A stretch of DNA of 64,000 nucleotides, taken from the NCBI RefSeq assembly GCF_000381545.1, contig NZ_KB906675.1:186001-250000 (forward strand), written 5' to 3'. Within the stretch, counting starts at the first letter, position 1; every line of letters begins with the position of its first letter. Under the pieces are notes generated by a model. It was not told the origin of the DNA. It worked only from the letters and a program-made list of their open reading frames with translations, and did no database searches. A program made the translations under genes and the position numbers. Below, one piece after another: positions 27,619 through 36,932 of the stretch. This DNA comes from Rhodonellum psychrophilum GCM71 = DSM 17998. Lineage in GTDB: Bacteria; Bacteroidota; Bacteroidia; Cytophagales; Cyclobacteriaceae.

Positions 27619-28488
27619 ATGGAAACTATAAGAATCATAGGCGTACCAGAACATTTTAATTATGTGTGGGAAAAAGTGGTGGAAAGTCAACCTTTTTTAG
27701 ATCAGGAAATCAAGCTGGAGTGGCAAAATGAATCCAGAGGTTCGGGAGAGATGAACAAGGCGATTCGGGAAGGGAACGCAGATGTCGCCATCGTACTGAC
27801 AGAAAGTTTTGTGAAAGATAAAATAGAGGGTAACCCCGGAAGTATTATCGGGTTTCATGTCAAATCCCCTTTGGTTTGGGGTATTCATGTTTCCGGAAGG
27901 TCCAAAGTGACTGAATTGGGAGAATTAAAAAATGCACCTTTTCTCATCAGCAGGTTTGGTTCAGGTTCTCACCTAATGGCTTTTTTGTTGGCCGAAAGAG
28001 AAAAATGGGATTTCAGTGTTTTGGAGTTTGAGGTTATTGGCAATATGGAAGGTGCCAAAAAAAGTTTTATCAGTGATATTCCGAAGACTTTTCTTTGGGA
28101 AAAATACACCACCAAACCTTTGGTTGACCAGGGTTCTTTCAAGAGAATTGGCGAAATACCGACGCCTTGGCCCTGCTTTGTGATCGTGGCATCCGATGAA
28201 TCCATTCAAAAACACCGTGAAATATTACGAAAATTGAGGGATTTGGTCTATGAAAAATCAAGTACGCTCCGTGCTGACCCTGATTTCCCGATCCAGTTGA
28301 GCGATAAATACGGGATTTTACAGGAAGATATTCAAGCTTGGCTTAAGCAAACCCAATGGGCGGAAGATTCTCGGGTGGATTTGGAGATTTTCGAAAACAC
28401 AATGAACATTTTAAAAAGATTGGGATTGATCCAGAAAAAAATAAGTCCAGACAATTTTGTTTTTAAACCACTTGTGCAGGCAAAGTAA
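27619..28488 (+). CDS. Ca3427-like periplasmic-binding-fold protein
   Basis: A 289-residue protein with a type 2 periplasmic-binding fold and no signal peptide. The N-terminus (METIRIIGVPEHFN) and the segments GEMNKAIREGNADVAIVLTE and FLISRFGSGSHLMAF resemble the Ca3427-like family shared by fungi and bacteria, distantly related to NMT1/THI5 thiamin-precursor binding proteins. The ATG at 27619 is used in preference to the TTG at 27613. Its 3' end overlaps the convergent histidine-kinase gene by 26 nt. No transporter genes are adjacent, so it may be a soluble binding protein or enzyme. Function is unknown. Confidence 0.8.
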   Translation: METIRIIGVPEHFNYVWEKVVESQPFLDQEIKLEWQNESRGSGEMNKAIREGNADVAIVLTESFVKDKIEGNPGSIIGFHVKSPLVWGIHVSGRSKVTELGELKNAPFLISRFGSGSHLMAFLLAEREKWDFSVLEFEVIGNMEGAKKSFISDIPKTFLWEKYTTKPLVDQGSFKRIGEIPTPWPCFVIVASDESIQKHREILRKLRDLVYEKSSTLRADPDFPIQLSDKYGILQEDIQAWLKQTQWAEDSRVDLEIFENTMNILKRLGLIQKKISPDNFVFKPLVQAK

Positions 28489-30415
28489 TGGTGGATTTGC
28501 GTAAGGTAAGGGTTATCAAGGTACCCTTACCTTTTTCACTTTGAATTTCCATGGCCCCGTCCATCATAGGGATGATCTTCTTACAAAGGAGCAAGCCCAA
28601 GCCTGTGCCCCGTTCCTGTTCCGTTCCCATACTTGATTTCATAAGCATATCCACTCCAGTAATGGCCTCCACTTGCTCTTTTGTCATACCGATGCCATAA
28701 TCTTGGATTTTCAATATAGTGTTGAGAGCTGTCTCTTCGGTAAAAACAGCTATCACCCCTCCTTTTTTGGAAAATTTAAGGGCATTGCTAATAAAATTAC
28801 GCAAAACTACTTGTAACAGATCCTTGTCGGCCATTATCAACGCGTTTTCCTGAATGAGAATTTTAAAGCTTACATTTTTTGTACTGGCCTGATATTGAAA
28901 TAGGTTTAAACAAGGCAGGATAACTTCAGAAACTTCCAATTCCGCCATATTCACCCTAAACCCATCCAGTTGTGTACGTGACCAATTGAGTAAATTGTCA
29001 AGGTTGACAAACAAGGCATCCACATCACGTTTTAAGGTATTGGAAATGGATTCAAATTCCTCTTTGCTCAGTTCCTTTTGATGGATCAAATCCAATACGC
29101 CTTTCAGTTGTGCAACAGGTGCTCTCAGATCATGGCCAAGAATCGAAAAAAGGGAATTCTTGGTAGTATTGGCATCTTGAAGTTCCAAAGATTTAATTTC
29201 CAATTCCTTCTTTTGAAGGTTTACTTTTACCTGCTCCTGTTTGAGGTTTATGTTGGTGACTTCGGCCTTTCTATTCAGGATAAAAAGCCAAATTAAAAAT
29301 ATCACGAATACAACCGCGGCAAGCGTCATAAAAAACACAGTCTTTTCCACCGATTCCAATTTGATGGCTTTAAGTTCATTCTCGGATTTTAAATAAAGAA
29401 GTTCCGTCTCTGACTTCTCTACCTCAAACATTCCCTGTACCAAGGCCAATCGGTTCATGTCTGATTCAGAATCAAGTTCTTGATTGAGCTCGATATAAGA
29501 TTTTTGATAAATAAATGCTTTTTGTATATCTCCGGATTCCTCATAAGCCTTCGCTAAATTTTTATAGATTTGGAGCAATTCATCCCTAAAGGAGTTGGAT
29601 CGCGCTAGCTCCAAGCCTCTTTCCAGTACTTGAATAGATTTGGAAATCTCCCCATTCTTAAGATATGCATTGCCCAATCTGTGCAACACGGAGGTTTCAA
29701 ATGATTTCAATTTCTGATGCGAGCTTACTTCCAAAGAGTGCTTATAGGTATCAATGGCCTTTGACAATTCCCCTTTACCCATGTGGATATCTCCGATTAC
29801 CCGATTTGTAAAACTGTAAAAATAATGAGAACCATCTTGTTCATTTACTTTCAAGGCCTCCAAGGCATAAACCATTGCCGAATCCAACTCCCCAATTAGG
29901 GAAAAATTCAATGCAATATTGTTCACACTCCTGATCTTGACATAGGGATCATTTAATTGAAGTCCCAGACCATAAGCTTCCTTGAATTTTTTGAGCGCTT
30001 CTATATAATTTTTTTGCTGGTAGTAGAGCGCTCCAAGATTATTCAGCACCATGGCTACCTCTCTATAATCGCCTTGAGAAACCCCTATGGTATAGGCAGT
30101 TCTAGAATACCTGAAAGCTGGCTCCCATTTTCCCAAACGGTAATAGATCCAGCCTATATTCCCCATTGCCCTACCCAATCCCAGACTATCTTGGAATTCT
30201 ACCGCCATTTTTTCGGCAGTTTCTCCATAGGACAAAGCCTCCTCCAAATCCAGTTCCCTTAATAAAAAAGTTAGCTTGTTCAGGGCATCAATTTTTAAGG
30301 AACCATTTGGCTGTTGGCGGATTACCTGTTTCAAGCTATCCGTATTCTTTTGCCTCGCATCAGTAAAATTCGGAATAATGACGATAACAATCAAAAAAAT
30401 GAAGGTTCTATACAT
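28463..30415 (-). CDS. TPR-containing sensor histidine kinase
   Basis: A 650-residue hybrid-architecture sensor. The start at 30415 gives a signal-like N-terminus (MYRTFIFLIVIVIIPNF). Periplasmic tetratricopeptide repeats follow (about 35-330), then a transmembrane helix (about 365-385), a coiled-coil linker, HisKA (SILGHDLRAPVAQLKG, phosphorylated His) and HATPase_c (N box VLRNFISNALKF, G boxes DYGIGM and GTGLGLLLCKK). There is no receiver domain and no adjacent response regulator, so it is an orphan kinase. Signal unknown. It overlaps the neighbour's 3' end by 26 nt. Confidence 0.93.
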   Translation of the reverse strand: MYRTFIFLIVIVIIPNFTDARQKNTDSLKQVIRQQPNGSLKIDALNKLTFLLRELDLEEALSYGETAEKMAVEFQDSLGLGRAMGNIGWIYYRLGKWEPAFRYSRTAYTIGVSQGDYREVAMVLNNLGALYYQQKNYIEALKKFKEAYGLGLQLNDPYVKIRSVNNIALNFSLIGELDSAMVYALEALKVNEQDGSHYFYSFTNRVIGDIHMGKGELSKAIDTYKHSLEVSSHQKLKSFETSVLHRLGNAYLKNGEISKSIQVLERGLELARSNSFRDELLQIYKNLAKAYEESGDIQKAFIYQKSYIELNQELDSESDMNRLALVQGMFEVEKSETELLYLKSENELKAIKLESVEKTVFFMTLAAVVFVIFLIWLFILNRKAEVTNINLKQEQVKVNLQKKELEIKSLELQDANTTKNSLFSILGHDLRAPVAQLKGVLDLIHQKELSKEEFESISNTLKRDVDALFVNLDNLLNWSRTQLDGFRVNMAELEVSEVILPCLNLFQYQASTKNVSFKILIQENALIMADKDLLQVVLRNFISNALKFSKKGGVIAVFTEETALNTILKIQDYGIGMTKEQVEAITGVDMLMKSSMGTEQERGTGLGLLLCKKIIPMMDGAMEIQSEKGKGTLITLTLRKSTITLPAQVV

Positions 30416-30596
30416 GCTTGGAATCAGGAGCGTTATTTCATGAATATTAGAAAACAAGTTGCATATAATCAATGGATTATACAACAAAAGCGGGGAATCC
30501 GAATCAGCTTTTATTGCATAATCCATTAAATTGATCAGACTCTGAGGAGTGGTTTTTTAATTTTAATAATTCGTAATCGGGTCTTACCACCTAAGA

Positions 30597-31379
30597 TCAA
30601 AACATTTCCCAGTTCCAATCCTGATTCATTTGAGAGATGGCATGGTGTGCTGTCAAGTCATATTGACAAGGGACAATGGAAACATAATTGTTGGCGATTG
30701 CCCATTCGTCATTGTCTTCTCCCTTATCAAAATTGACAAAATTGCCCGCCATCCAAAAATAATTGCGTCCATTGGGATCAAAGCGTTCCTCAAAAACTTC
30801 TTGCCATTTTGCATGTGCTTGGCGACAAATCTTGATTCCTCTGATGGATTCGTTTCTTTTTGGGGGAAAGTTCACGTTTAGTGCAACTCCCTTGGCCATG
30901 CCATGATCCAGTACCTGCTTGCAGATTTTGTAGACATATTCTTCCAAATGGTCAAATTCGGCCTTGGAAGAGTAATCACAAAGACTAAAACCGATAGAAG
31001 GGTATCCTTCCAAAGCACCTTCTATTGCCGCCGACATGGTTCCCGAGTAGAGCACTGAGATGGAGGTATTGCTTCCATGGTTGATGCCACTGACCACCAG
31101 ATCAGGCTTTCTTTCTTTCAACACATGATGTTTGGCCAATTTCACACAATCCGCGGGTGTACCACTGGATTTGAATGCAACTACATCCTCAAAAATATCT
31201 TCTTCATATAACCTGAGTGTCTCACCGATGGTGATGGCATGACCCATTCCGGATTGTGGGCTATCGGGTGCCACGACGACTACGTCACCCAGTTTTTTCA
31301 TAATGCTAACTAATACCCTGATGCCTTTAGATGTTATTCCATCATCATTTGACACAAGAATAAGGGGCTTTTTTGACAT
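30597..31379 (-). CDS. surE: 5'/3'-nucleotidase SurE
   Basis: A 260-residue metal-dependent phosphatase acting on nucleoside monophosphates and linked to stationary-phase survival. The metal site is in VSNDDGITSKGI (residues 9-20, Asp11/Asp12 equivalent), with SGTPADCVKLA and VSGINHGSNTSISVLYSGT also conserved. The gene is 6 nt downstream of the small exported protein and part of the leftward dnaG-ribBA-hypothetical-surE run. Confidence 0.97.
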   Translation of the reverse strand: MSKKPLILVSNDDGITSKGIRVLVSIMKKLGDVVVVAPDSPQSGMGHAITIGETLRLYEEDIFEDVVAFKSSGTPADCVKLAKHHVLKERKPDLVVSGINHGSNTSISVLYSGTMSAAIEGALEGYPSIGFSLCDYSSKAEFDHLEEYVYKICKQVLDHGMAKGVALNVNFPPKRNESIRGIKICRQAHAKWQEVFEERFDPNGRNYFWMAGNFVNFDKGEDNDEWAIANNYVSIVPCQYDLTAHHAISQMNQDWNWEMF

Positions 31380-31385
31380 AAATAA

Positions 31386-32021
31386 TTAATTAAGTTGGTT
31401 GTAATAAGCTGTAATCCTCAGTAAATCACCTCTTTTGTCGTGTGAAAGTCTATTTTTTCTCATGAACAGCTCGACTTCATCTGCCCTATTTCCAAAAAAA
31501 TCAAACAGCTCTTTTTTCTTTTGCGAATACTTCTGGATTTTACCATCCTTGAAAAAGTAATAATTGAAGGCCAAGCGATGTGCACCCATCATTTGGGGTC
31601 CCCACATGGGGTTCATCATCATCGATCCATACATACCCACCCCTCTGTTGTCTGTGGCGATATACTCTCTACAGAGCAAAGCAATATCATCTCCCTGAGT
31701 GAGGATTTCGAAGAAAACCGGTGTTTCGTAATCTGTGGCCAAAGCATAGGGGAGCGCATAAAACACCCTTATTCCGCCATAGATTTCATCAAATATTTCA
31801 AATTGGGACACATTTGAGGCGCCAAAAGTCTCCAAGTTCTGGTCCTGCATCTGAACTAGATTGTTATCAAGATCATATTTGATATTGCCTTGAAATACCT
31901 GACCCGCATTGGTGATTATTTTCCCTTGGTGCCAAATCTGCGAAGGAAACTGATTCTGTTGTGCAATCAGATGTTGGCCCATAAAGAATATGAAAAGAGA
32001 AGAAAGCAGTATCTTATTCAT
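31386..32021 (-). CDS. Exported protein of unknown function
   Basis: A 211-residue protein with a signal peptide (MNKILLSSLFIFFMGQHLIA), starting at 32021 because that Met places the signal at the N-terminus. The mature part begins with a beta-rich stretch (GKIITNAGQVFQGNIKYDL) and contains a Met-rich segment (GMYGSMMMNPMWGPQMMG, about 137-154). I do not recognise a family. It is 6 nt upstream of surE and follows a probable terminator after ribBA. Confidence 0.75.
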   Translation of the reverse strand: MNKILLSSLFIFFMGQHLIAQQNQFPSQIWHQGKIITNAGQVFQGNIKYDLDNNLVQMQDQNLETFGASNVSQFEIFDEIYGGIRVFYALPYALATDYETPVFFEILTQGDDIALLCREYIATDNRGVGMYGSMMMNPMWGPQMMGAHRLAFNYYFFKDGKIQKYSQKKKELFDFFGNRADEVELFMRKNRLSHDKRGDLLRITAYYNQLN

Positions 32022-32099
32022 ATCGATTTGTTTTTTGGTGTTACTAACTAAGTAACGCATTTGGGCAAGGATTGGTTGATTGAGCATCCAATTTTATAA

Positions 32100-32127
32100 A
32101 ACAAAATACCCCGATTGCTCAGGGCAT
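32100..32127 (-). terminator. Probable terminator of ribBA
   Basis: On the minus strand, ATGCCCTGA-GCAA-TCGGGGTAT makes a 9-bp stem with two G-T pairs and a stable tetraloop, followed by a short T-run. It starts 5 nt past the ribBA stop. Confidence 0.7.
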
Positions 32128-32132
32128 TTTGA

Positions 32133-33353
32133 TCATTTGTTTTTCATGATGGTATGCCCCATCTTGTCGCGCTTGGTAGCCAGGTATTTTTCGTTGTGTG
32201 GATTCGAAAGGATCTCGATGGGAATCTGTTCTACTATTTCAAGCCCATAACCCAAAAGGCCAACTCTTTTAGTAGGGTTGTTCGAAATCAAACGGATTTT
32301 GCTTACTCCCAAATCCCTAAGAATCTGAGCTCCTACCCCGTAATCACGGTTGTCCATTGGAAATCCCAAGGCAAGATTTGCCTGAACGGTGTCCATTCCC
32401 TGCTCTTGAAGTTTATATGCCTTCAGCTTATTGATCAACCCAATTCCTCTTCCTTCCTGATTCATGTACAGCACAACCCCTTTCCCCTCCTTCTGGACCA
32501 TTTCCATGGCGTGGTGAAGCTGTGATCCACAATCACATCGACAGGAACCGAATATATCACCTGTAATACAGGAAGAATGTACCCGCACCATGACCGGTTC
32601 GTCTATGGCCCATTCCCCTTTGATCAAAGCCAAATGATGGTCACCGGTATTTGTTTGTTGAAAAGCGATCAGATCAAAATCTCCCCACTCTGTAGGCATA
32701 CTGACGCCAATCTCGCGCTTGATCAAGCTTTCGTTTTTGAGCCTATAGGCGATTAGATCTTTGATGGAAACGAGTTTCAGGTTAAATTTTTTGGCCACTT
32801 CGAATAAATCGGGAAGCCTGGCCATCGTACCGTCTTCATTCATGATTTCTACCAAGACTCCTGCGGGCGAGAAGCCTGCAAGTCTTGCCAAATCTATGGC
32901 TGCTTCCGTATGACCAGCCCTTCTGAGCACACCACCCCGCTTTGCTTTAAGCGGGAAAATATGTCCCGGTTTCCCCAATTCATCGGGGTGAATGCTGTCG
33001 TCGATCAGTGCCTTGATTGTTTTGGCACGGTCACTAGTAGAAATACCCGTGGTGCATCCATGGCCTACAAGGTCTACGGATACAGTGAATGGGGTTTCAA
33101 AAGCAGCAGTATTACTTCCCACCATTAATTGGAGACCTAATTTTTCGCAACGGTCTTCAATCAGTGGGGCACAGATCAAACCTCTTCCGTGAGTGGCCAT
33201 GAAGTTGATGATTTCCGGAGTGACTTTTTCTGCTGCACAGACAAAATCACCTTCATTTTCTCGGTCTTCATCATCCACCACGATGATTACCTCACCATTC
33301 TTAATGGCTTCAATTGCTTCTTCTATGGTATGGAGTTGATTTTCTTGAGACAT
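32133..33353 (-). CDS. ribBA: Bifunctional DHBP synthase / GTP cyclohydrolase II
   Basis: A 406-residue fusion catalysing both entry steps of riboflavin synthesis. The RibB half (about 1-205) has the signature [10 protein letters not shown] and [10 protein letters not shown]; it converts ribulose 5-phosphate to the four-carbon unit. The RibA half (about 208-406) has the zinc ligands in [12 protein letters not shown] and the GTP-site region [17 protein letters not shown]. Both halves appear intact. No FMN riboswitch is seen in the 86-nt gap from dnaG, which probably shares its transcript. Confidence 0.97.
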   Translation of the reverse strand: MSQENQLHTIEEAIEAIKNGEVIIVVDDEDRENEGDFVCAAEKVTPEIINFMATHGRGLICAPLIEDRCEKLGLQLMVGSNTAAFETPFTVSVDLVGHGCTTGISTSDRAKTIKALIDDSIHPDELGKPGHIFPLKAKRGGVLRRAGHTEAAIDLARLAGFSPAGVLVEIMNEDGTMARLPDLFEVAKKFNLKLVSIKDLIAYRLKNESLIKREIGVSMPTEWGDFDLIAFQQTNTGDHHLALIKGEWAIDEPVMVRVHSSCITGDIFGSCRCDCGSQLHHAMEMVQKEGKGVVLYMNQEGRGIGLINKLKAYKLQEQGMDTVQANLALGFPMDNRDYGVGAQILRDLGVSKIRLISNNPTKRVGLLGYGLEIVEQIPIEILSNPHNEKYLATKRDKMGHTIMKNK

Positions 33354-33439
33354 GTTAGTTTGTTGAATGCTATTATTTAGAGCCTGTAAAATTACATGCT
33401 TTGTTGATGAAAACTGTATTTACCCAATTAAAGTTTGGT

Positions 33440-35377
33440 TTATGAACTGATAACAATCCCCAACTGCCGATCGATTTCAACCTGAAATTTCTTCAATTCC
33501 ATATAAACCATCTGACTTTGGGAGATTTCTTCATCGCTGGCCTTTTGGGCTTCTCCTTCTTTGATTTTGTGAATGGCTTCTTCCAGCATTTTTTTGAGCA
33601 CTTTCTGCTTCAGTCGCAAAATACTGTCGTACACCGATTTGGCAAGGTCATCTGCCTCATCGGGGGTGAAAATCTGATGTCTATCTTCCCAAAGTTTTGA
33701 AATCTCATGCCTGCGGGTGATCATATTGATGACTTCTTTTTTTACCTCTGGGTCAGGTGAATCCAAAAAATATTCCGGTCTGGGAAGCAAACCATCCGAT
33801 AAGGCTTTTTTGTAAATCACGAGAATATTGACAAAAACCGGGGTCTCGAAATTCAATTCCGCTGTTTCCTGGAGTAAATATTCGCACACACGCAGGTCTT
33901 CCGAGACCATTTCAAATCCATAACTGACCAACATCCGCATCATTTCCCTTTCCTGGGCCATAAGCTGGGTAGTGTAGGAAACCGATTCTTTTTGAACGGG
34001 AAGATAGTCCTCAACGGGAGTTTCATTCTCCTCCCTTTGTTCTCTGTAAAACTGATCCTTCTGAACCTTCAAAAGGATTTTGTTCAATTCGATCTGGATG
34101 ATCTCCTCTTCTATCTCAAGAAGATTGGCCGATTGGCGAATGTAAACCGAGCGAATAATCGGATCAGGGATTTTGGAAAGGCTTTGGACGACTTGTTTGA
34201 TCAGGTCAGCCCGCTTGATGGGATCATTGGATGCTTCTTCAGCATACAAACTGATCTTGAAGGCGATAAAATCCTTTGAAAATTTTGCCAAGTATTCCTG
34301 AAAGGCGTTGGACCCGACCTTCCTGGAATAACTGTCTGGATCGTTTCCCTCCGGAAAGACGACAGCTTTCACGTTAAGCCCACCTTCCAAAAGCATGTCA
34401 ATCCCCCTCAAAGACGCCTTTATTCCTGCAGCATCCCCATCAAAGAGCACCGTTACATTGTCCGTAAATCTTTTGATGAGCTTAATCTGGTTTTCCGTAA
34501 GGGAAGTGCCTGAGGAGGCAACCACATTTTCTATCCCGGAAAGATGCATCGAGACCACATCCGTGTAGCCTTCGACAAGGTAACAGTTGTCTTTCTCCCT
34601 GATGGATTTTTTGGCCTGAAACATCCCGTAAAGCACATCGCTTTTGTGATAGACTTCCGTCTCAGGGGAATTGATGTACTTGGGTTGTTTTTTGTCTTGG
34701 GTGAGAATCCTGGCACCAAAACCGATGGGTTTCCCTCCCAGATTGTGGATGGTAAAAGTTACCCTTCCCCTGAATCTGTCATACAGTCTTTCTGGCTCTC
34801 CTTCCTTTTGGAGGATCAGGCCTGCCTTCAACAAAATTTCCTCCGAATGTCCTGATTTTTTGGCGGCCTTGAGCAGATGGTCCCAACCGTCCATTGCATA
34901 GCCAAGATCAAATTTATCGATAATGGCTTGACTGAATCCCCTTTCCTTGAAGTAACTGAAACCTATGGCTTTTCCCTCCTCTTTCTGGAGATTCGCCACA
35001 AAAAAATCTTTTGCAAACCCCAATGCGATATAAAGACTCTCGCGTTCATTGAATGCCTGAATGTCTTGGGGAGTAACTTCTTTGTCTTCTTCAACCTCAA
35101 TACCGTACTTCTGGGCCAAATGCCTTATCGCTTCGTTGAAACCCACCCCCTCAATGTCCATGACAAATTGGATAGGATCACCCGCTTTTCCACAACCGAA
35201 ACATTTATAAATCTGCTTGGCAGGAGAAACCGAAAACGAAGGGGATTTTTCGTTGTGAAAGGGACAACAGGCCCAAAGGTTCTGACCTTTTTTCTTCAAA
35301 GGCACATAATCATTGACCACCTCCTCTATATCTGCCCGCTCTTTGACCTTGTCTGTAGTTCCTCTGCTAATGCCCAT
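33440..35377 (-). CDS. dnaG: DNA primase
   Basis: A 645-residue primase making RNA primers at the replication fork. The CHC2 zinc finger lies in residues about 38-65 (CPFHNEKSPSFSV...CFGCGKAGD). The TOPRIM domain follows (EGYTDVVSMHL, then LFDGDAAGIKASLRG), and a C-terminal helical region would contact DnaB. The start at 35377 places GISRGTTDKVKERADI first, as in homologues; the upstream 42 codons are not conserved primase sequence. A TATCTTTG -7 box sits 20 nt upstream. Confidence 0.97.
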   Translation of the reverse strand: MGISRGTTDKVKERADIEEVVNDYVPLKKKGQNLWACCPFHNEKSPSFSVSPAKQIYKCFGCGKAGDPIQFVMDIEGVGFNEAIRHLAQKYGIEVEEDKEVTPQDIQAFNERESLYIALGFAKDFFVANLQKEEGKAIGFSYFKERGFSQAIIDKFDLGYAMDGWDHLLKAAKKSGHSEEILLKAGLILQKEGEPERLYDRFRGRVTFTIHNLGGKPIGFGARILTQDKKQPKYINSPETEVYHKSDVLYGMFQAKKSIREKDNCYLVEGYTDVVSMHLSGIENVVASSGTSLTENQIKLIKRFTDNVTVLFDGDAAGIKASLRGIDMLLEGGLNVKAVVFPEGNDPDSYSRKVGSNAFQEYLAKFSKDFIAFKISLYAEEASNDPIKRADLIKQVVQSLSKIPDPIIRSVYIRQSANLLEIEEEIIQIELNKILLKVQKDQFYREQREENETPVEDYLPVQKESVSYTTQLMAQEREMMRMLVSYGFEMVSEDLRVCEYLLQETAELNFETPVFVNILVIYKKALSDGLLPRPEYFLDSPDPEVKKEVINMITRRHEISKLWEDRHQIFTPDEADDLAKSVYDSILRLKQKVLKKMLEEAIHKIKEGEAQKASDEEISQSQMVYMELKKFQVEIDRQLGIVISS

Positions 35378-35396
35378 TGAATACACTTTGAAAATG

Positions 35397-35404
35397 CAAA
35401 GATA
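35397..35404 (-). promoter_or_regulatory. Bacteroidota -7 box TATCTTTG for dnaG
   Basis: On the minus strand this is an exact TAnnTTTG match, 19 nt upstream of the dnaG ATG. It supports the 35377 start over the more upstream one, because a transcript starting just below the box would exclude the latter. Confidence 0.5.
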
Positions 35405-35565
35405 AAAAAAGTATTTGTGCAAAACATTAGCCTTAGAAATAGAGAAACCATTTGGATTGAAATCATGTTTCGTTTTTAACGCTAAAAGATCAATGCTATT
35501 CACCAGCCCAATCTTTTATTTAGAATAATTATAGACTAAATTGCAGCAATTATAAATCTTAAAGC

Positions 35566-36660
35566 ATGAATATTAACAAAGAGCAGGTATTGAAAGCCCT
35601 ATCCACAGTGGATGATCCGGATTTGAAAAAAGATTTGGTCACCCTGGGAATGATCCAAAACCTTGAGGCAGGGGGAAACAAAATCAGTTTCAGTGTGGTG
35701 TTGACTACTCCTGCTTGCCCATTGAAAGAAGTTATCAAGAACAATTGTGTTGAGGCTTTGGAAAAGGCTTTCGGCAAAGGTTTTGAACTCGATATTTTTA
35801 TGACCTCCAATGTAACCTCCACCAGAGGGGATACACCGCTGCTCCCTCAAGTGAAGAACATCATCGCAATTGCTTCGGGCAAAGGCGGAGTCGGTAAATC
35901 CACGGTTTCCTGCAACCTTGCTGTGGCATTGGCCAATTTGGGTGCAAAAGTGGGGTTAATCGATGCGGACATTGCGGGACCATCTGTCCCCATCATGTTC
36001 AACGTGGAAGGAGAGCAACCCGCTGTGAAGCAGGTGGATGGCAAGAACACCATTTACCCAATTGAGCAATATGGTGTAAAATTGATGTCTATTGGGTTTT
36101 TGACGCCGGCGGATTCTGCCGTGGTATGGAGAGGTCCTATGGCAAGCTCAGCTTTGAAGCAATTCATCTCTGACGTAGCCTGGGGAGAACTTGATTATCT
36201 ATTGATCGATCTTCCACCTGGCACATCTGATATTCATCTCACAATGGTGCAAACCATCCCCGTAACAGGGGCCGTGATTGTGACCACTCCTCAAAAAGTG
36301 GCCATTGCCGATGCTACCAAGGGTTTGACCATGTTTAGACAGCCACAAATAAACGTACCTGTTTTAGGTGTTGTGGAAAATATGGCTTATTTTACACCTG
36401 ATGAATTGCCTGAAAACAAATATTATATTTTTGGAAAAGAAGGAGGACAAAAACTTTCCGAAAAATTCAATGTTCCTTTTTTGGGAGAAATCCCAATCGT
36501 GCAAAGCATCCGTGAAAGTGGTGATACGGGATACCCAGCAGTATTGAAAGATGGGATTACTAGAGAAGCTTTTTCCAAATTGGCTGAGAGTGTCGCGAGA
36601 CAAGTTGCGATCAGAAATTCGGAAAAATCAAAGACAGAAGTGGTACATGTAAATTCCTAA
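35566..36660 (+). CDS. Mrp/NBP35-family iron-sulfur carrier ATPase
   Basis: A 364-residue P-loop ATPase that carries and delivers Fe-S clusters. An N-terminal MIP18/DUF59 domain (about 1-80, STVDDPDLKKDLVTLGMI) precedes the ATPase domain, with the deviant Walker A GKGGVGKST (about 105-113), DADIAGPS and LIDLPPGTSD. The conserved C-terminal CxxC seen in some relatives is not visible. It is followed after 7 nt by a NifU-type scaffold gene, which fits a shared cluster-transfer role. Confidence 0.95.
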   Translation: MNINKEQVLKALSTVDDPDLKKDLVTLGMIQNLEAGGNKISFSVVLTTPACPLKEVIKNNCVEALEKAFGKGFELDIFMTSNVTSTRGDTPLLPQVKNIIAIASGKGGVGKSTVSCNLAVALANLGAKVGLIDADIAGPSVPIMFNVEGEQPAVKQVDGKNTIYPIEQYGVKLMSIGFLTPADSAVVWRGPMASSALKQFISDVAWGELDYLLIDLPPGTSDIHLTMVQTIPVTGAVIVTTPQKVAIADATKGLTMFRQPQINVPVLGVVENMAYFTPDELPENKYYIFGKEGGQKLSEKFNVPFLGEIPIVQSIRESGDTGYPAVLKDGITREAFSKLAESVARQVAIRNSEKSKTEVVHVNS

Positions 36661-36667
36661 AAATAGA

Positions 36668-36916
36668 ATGAATACAGACATATTAAATAAAGTGGAAGAG
36701 GCGTTGGATACTATCAGACCTTATCTGGAAGCAGATGGAGGCAATGTAAGGGTCGTAGAAATCACAGAAGATATGGTGCTGAGATTGGAGTTGTTGGGGT
36801 CATGTAGCTCCTGCCCAATGTCCACTATGACTCTAAAGGCGGGTGTGGAAGAAGCTATAAAACGAGCAATTCCAGAAATCAACAAAGTAGAGGCTGTCAA
36901 TATTGCCCTAGCTTAA
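36668..36916 (+). CDS. NifU C-terminal domain protein (Fe-S carrier)
   Basis: An 82-residue protein consisting of a single NifU-like domain. The cluster-binding CxxC is in GSCSSCPMS (about residues 39-47), and YLEADGGNVRVVEI is the typical upstream motif. It lies 7 nt after the Mrp-type gene, and 16 nt before the start of the secreted metalloprotease. Confidence 0.96.
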   Translation: MNTDILNKVEEALDTIRPYLEADGGNVRVVEITEDMVLRLELLGSCSSCPMSTMTLKAGVEEAIKRAIPEINKVEAVNIALA

Positions 36917-36932
36917 ATGTAAAGTAACAAGA

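Noticed and set aside
33354-33439. FMN riboswitch before ribBA
   Set aside because: The gap is too short and lacks the conserved FMN-element boxes.
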